From Clostridia bacterium (lineage in GTDB: Bacteria > Bacillota > Clostridia > Oscillospirales > Acutalibacteraceae), in assembly GCA_017407705.1 (NCBI GenBank), contig JAFQWA010000002.1:1-51860 (forward strand): a stretch of 51,860 nt of DNA, written 5' to 3'. The notes beneath the pieces are model-generated. The model worked only from the letters and a program-made list of their open reading frames with translations. It was not told where the DNA came from and made no database searches. How positions within the stretch are numbered: the first letter of the stretch is position 1; every line of letters begins with the position of its first letter. A program made the position numbers and the translations under genes. Below, piece by piece: positions 50,419 to 51,860 of the stretch.

Positions 50419-51860
50419 CTAATATGTTACTGCATACGTATTCAAATACTGTGTGGCAAGATTACGCGTATCAGTAAATGAAAGCGGTATGTAAATTATA
50501 CGGTCACGGTAGTCATATACGCCAGTAAGCCTAATTGTTTCATAATCTTCATAAAAAGCAGATTTATCTGCCATTTTAAGTTCATCACAATATGTATTTA
50601 GCAATTCTACAATACAGCTTTCAGGCAACTCACACCACTTACCATTATCATCGCCATAATAAAAATAACGCATTTGGGGATTATCAGGTTTAATTTTTTG
50701 CAAAGAATATGCATACATATCACTTTTCATAAGTTGAATGTAAAACTCGTCGAAAGCCGAATCCTTCAAATCTCTATATTCGCGATGAAAATATTTTCCG
50801 TCTTTCAATTTATAACGAAAAGTAGCATCTTCCCATAAATCTGCAATACATTCAGGTTCCTTGTATGGTTTCTCTGTTTCGTCGGGTAAATATCCATCTT
50901 CAAACAACCCCAAAAGGGATTCATGAACATTTAAACAATCTACAAAATGCTTATCTACTTCAAAAGTTTCTATAGAATCTAAAGATATTTGCACACTCTC
51001 TACCTCTTCTTTTTGAGGCAATACCAAAGACTCTTTTTGAACTTTGGCAGGCATAACTCCAAAAATCAATATAGAAAAAATGATGACTAAAAAAACATTT
51101 ATGCCCATGCATAAAAACTTCTTACTACTACGTAAAGTAACAAAAGCAAGCAGAATTGCAAGCGATAAAGCTACAACCAAAAAACAAATAATTTGGTTAT
51201 TTCCTATATTGTTTGATATAACAAATGCACCCGAAAGCGAAATTAAGAAAATTACTGTTATTTTATAAATAAATGAAATAATAGTTGGATTTATTATAGA
51301 ATGATTTTTATTTCTTCTCCATAAATATATAAATATTCCAATGATAATACCTAATACCAAAAGCAGAATAATTGGATATCCAAACAATGCCGCAGATGCG
51401 GAAAACAAATTAAAGTTAAGTGGATTCCAAGATTCATTATTCATCAAAGGATTGGCGTTATAAATTTCATAACATCCCCGACTAATAACAATCGGAGCAA
51501 AATTAAGTGCCAATAGACCTATAAAATACCACCCAAAATACCTTGTAGCTAAATACAAAAAAGCACAGATTATAATCCAAACAAAAACTAGAACAAATAA
51601 AGCAATACCGGTAAACAGAATTACGATAAATGACATATTAAAATAAGGTGAAATTTTCTCACAAACTCCTAACACTATCATTTGCGCTATTATATAACAA
51701 CCAAAAGGAAACCATGATGAAAGTATTTTTACCAAAAGCGATAGCCGTAGCTCATCTTCATCCATTATTTCTGTGCTTTTCTTTTTTAACCAAAATGGCG
51801 TCAGAATAGAAATTAAAATAAGAAAACCTATCAAAGTAAATGCGATTAAAATAATAGGAG
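50419..51860 (-). CDS. Multi-pass membrane protein of unknown function (5' truncated by window edge)
   Basis: At least 480 residues are visible. The frame stays open past the possible TTG start (51834) to the window edge, and the extra residues (IILIAFTL) are hydrophobic, so the start is probably outside. It has about eight membrane helices in the first 270 residues, then an extracytoplasmic domain of about 200 residues, beginning VEVDKHFVDCL-like and containing two Cys. I recognise no family. It is more AT-rich than the neighbouring genes, which may hint at acquisition. Confidence 0.7.
   Translation of the reverse strand, partial: PIILIAFTLIGFLILISILTPFWLKKKSTEIMDEDELRLSLLVKILSSWFPFGCYIIAQMIVLGVCEKISPYFNMSFIVILFTGIALFVLVFVWIIICAFLYLATRYFGWYFIGLLALNFAPIVISRGCYEIYNANPLMNNESWNPLNFNLFSASAALFGYPIILLLVLGIIIGIFIYLWRRNKNHSIINPTIISFIYKITVIFLISLSGAFVISNNIGNNQIICFLVVALSLAILLAFVTLRSSKKFLCMGINVFLVIIFSILIFGVMPAKVQKESLVLPQKEEVESVQISLDSIETFEVDKHFVDCLNVHESLLGLFEDGYLPDETEKPYKEPECIADLWEDATFRYKLKDGKYFHREYRDLKDSAFDEFYIQLMKSDMYAYSLQKIKPDNPQMRYFYYGDDNGKWCELPESCIVELLNTYCDELKMADKSAFYEDYETIRLTGVYDYRDRIIYIPLSFTDTRNLATQYLNTYAVTY

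Overview
The window looks like chromosome from a spore-forming anaerobe of the Firmicutes, class Clostridia, most like the Ruminococcaceae/Oscillospiraceae. The evidence is moderate-to-low GC, strong AGGAGG-type ribosome sites with frequent TTG/GTG starts, TTGACA-N17-TATAAT promoters, U-tailed hairpin terminators, a pro-sigma-K gene and a spoVM microgene, a ferredoxin-linked 2-oxoacid oxidoreductase, a glycyl-radical activase, CdaA/CdaR, IreB, RemA and a PASTA kinase. No prophage, IS element, CRISPR array, plasmid function or rRNA was seen.

Layout. 1-5.4 kb: a phosphodiesterase, an unrecognised three-gene cassette (666-1665), the c-di-AMP synthase pair cdaA-cdaR, and a cysteine desulfurase with a DUF3343 partner. 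5.4-12.5 kb: a flavoprotein/GT-C-like membrane protein pair facing a heterodimeric ABC exporter. 12.5-15.9 kb: a VOR/KOR-type oxidoreductase operon led by a ParA-like ATPase. 16-19 kb: a Wzz-like protein, tyrosine kinase and PHP phosphatase without polymer genes nearby, then ireB. 19-26.6 kb: a glycyl-radical activase, an acyltransferase/GT-C fusion, upp, an ATP-grasp protein and a PlsC-zinc-ribbon protein. 26.6-30.5 kb: tRNA-Leu(CAA), mscS, tadA, a CPBP protease, sigK and a membrane protein. 30.6-35 kb: an aldo/keto reductase with two flavoproteins, then a CmpB-like membrane protein.

35-48 kb holds a long, tightly packed minus-strand operon: yicC-remA-gmk-rpoZ-priA-def-fmt-(M-type metallopeptidase)-rsmB-rlmN-prpC-prkC-rsgA-(small membrane ORF)-spoVM. 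It matches the gene order known from Bacillus subtilis, but coaBC, rpe and thiN are absent. It starts at a perfect consensus promoter (48009-48037) and ends at a hairpin after spoVM. Upstream are a glycosyltransferase/histidine-phosphatase pair, a repeat-rich intergenic region and a truncated membrane protein.

Functional links. The PASTA kinase, its PP2C phosphatase and IreB form one envelope-stress circuit. CdaA/CdaR and RemA add further envelope and biofilm control. SigK and SpoVM mark an endospore former. The points most worth a second look are the spoVM microgene, the unknown cassette at 666-1665, the ParA-like ATPase of the oxidoreductase operon, the acyltransferase/GT-C fusion, several terminators that contain the next gene's promoter or ribosome site, and two structured or repeat-rich intergenic regions.
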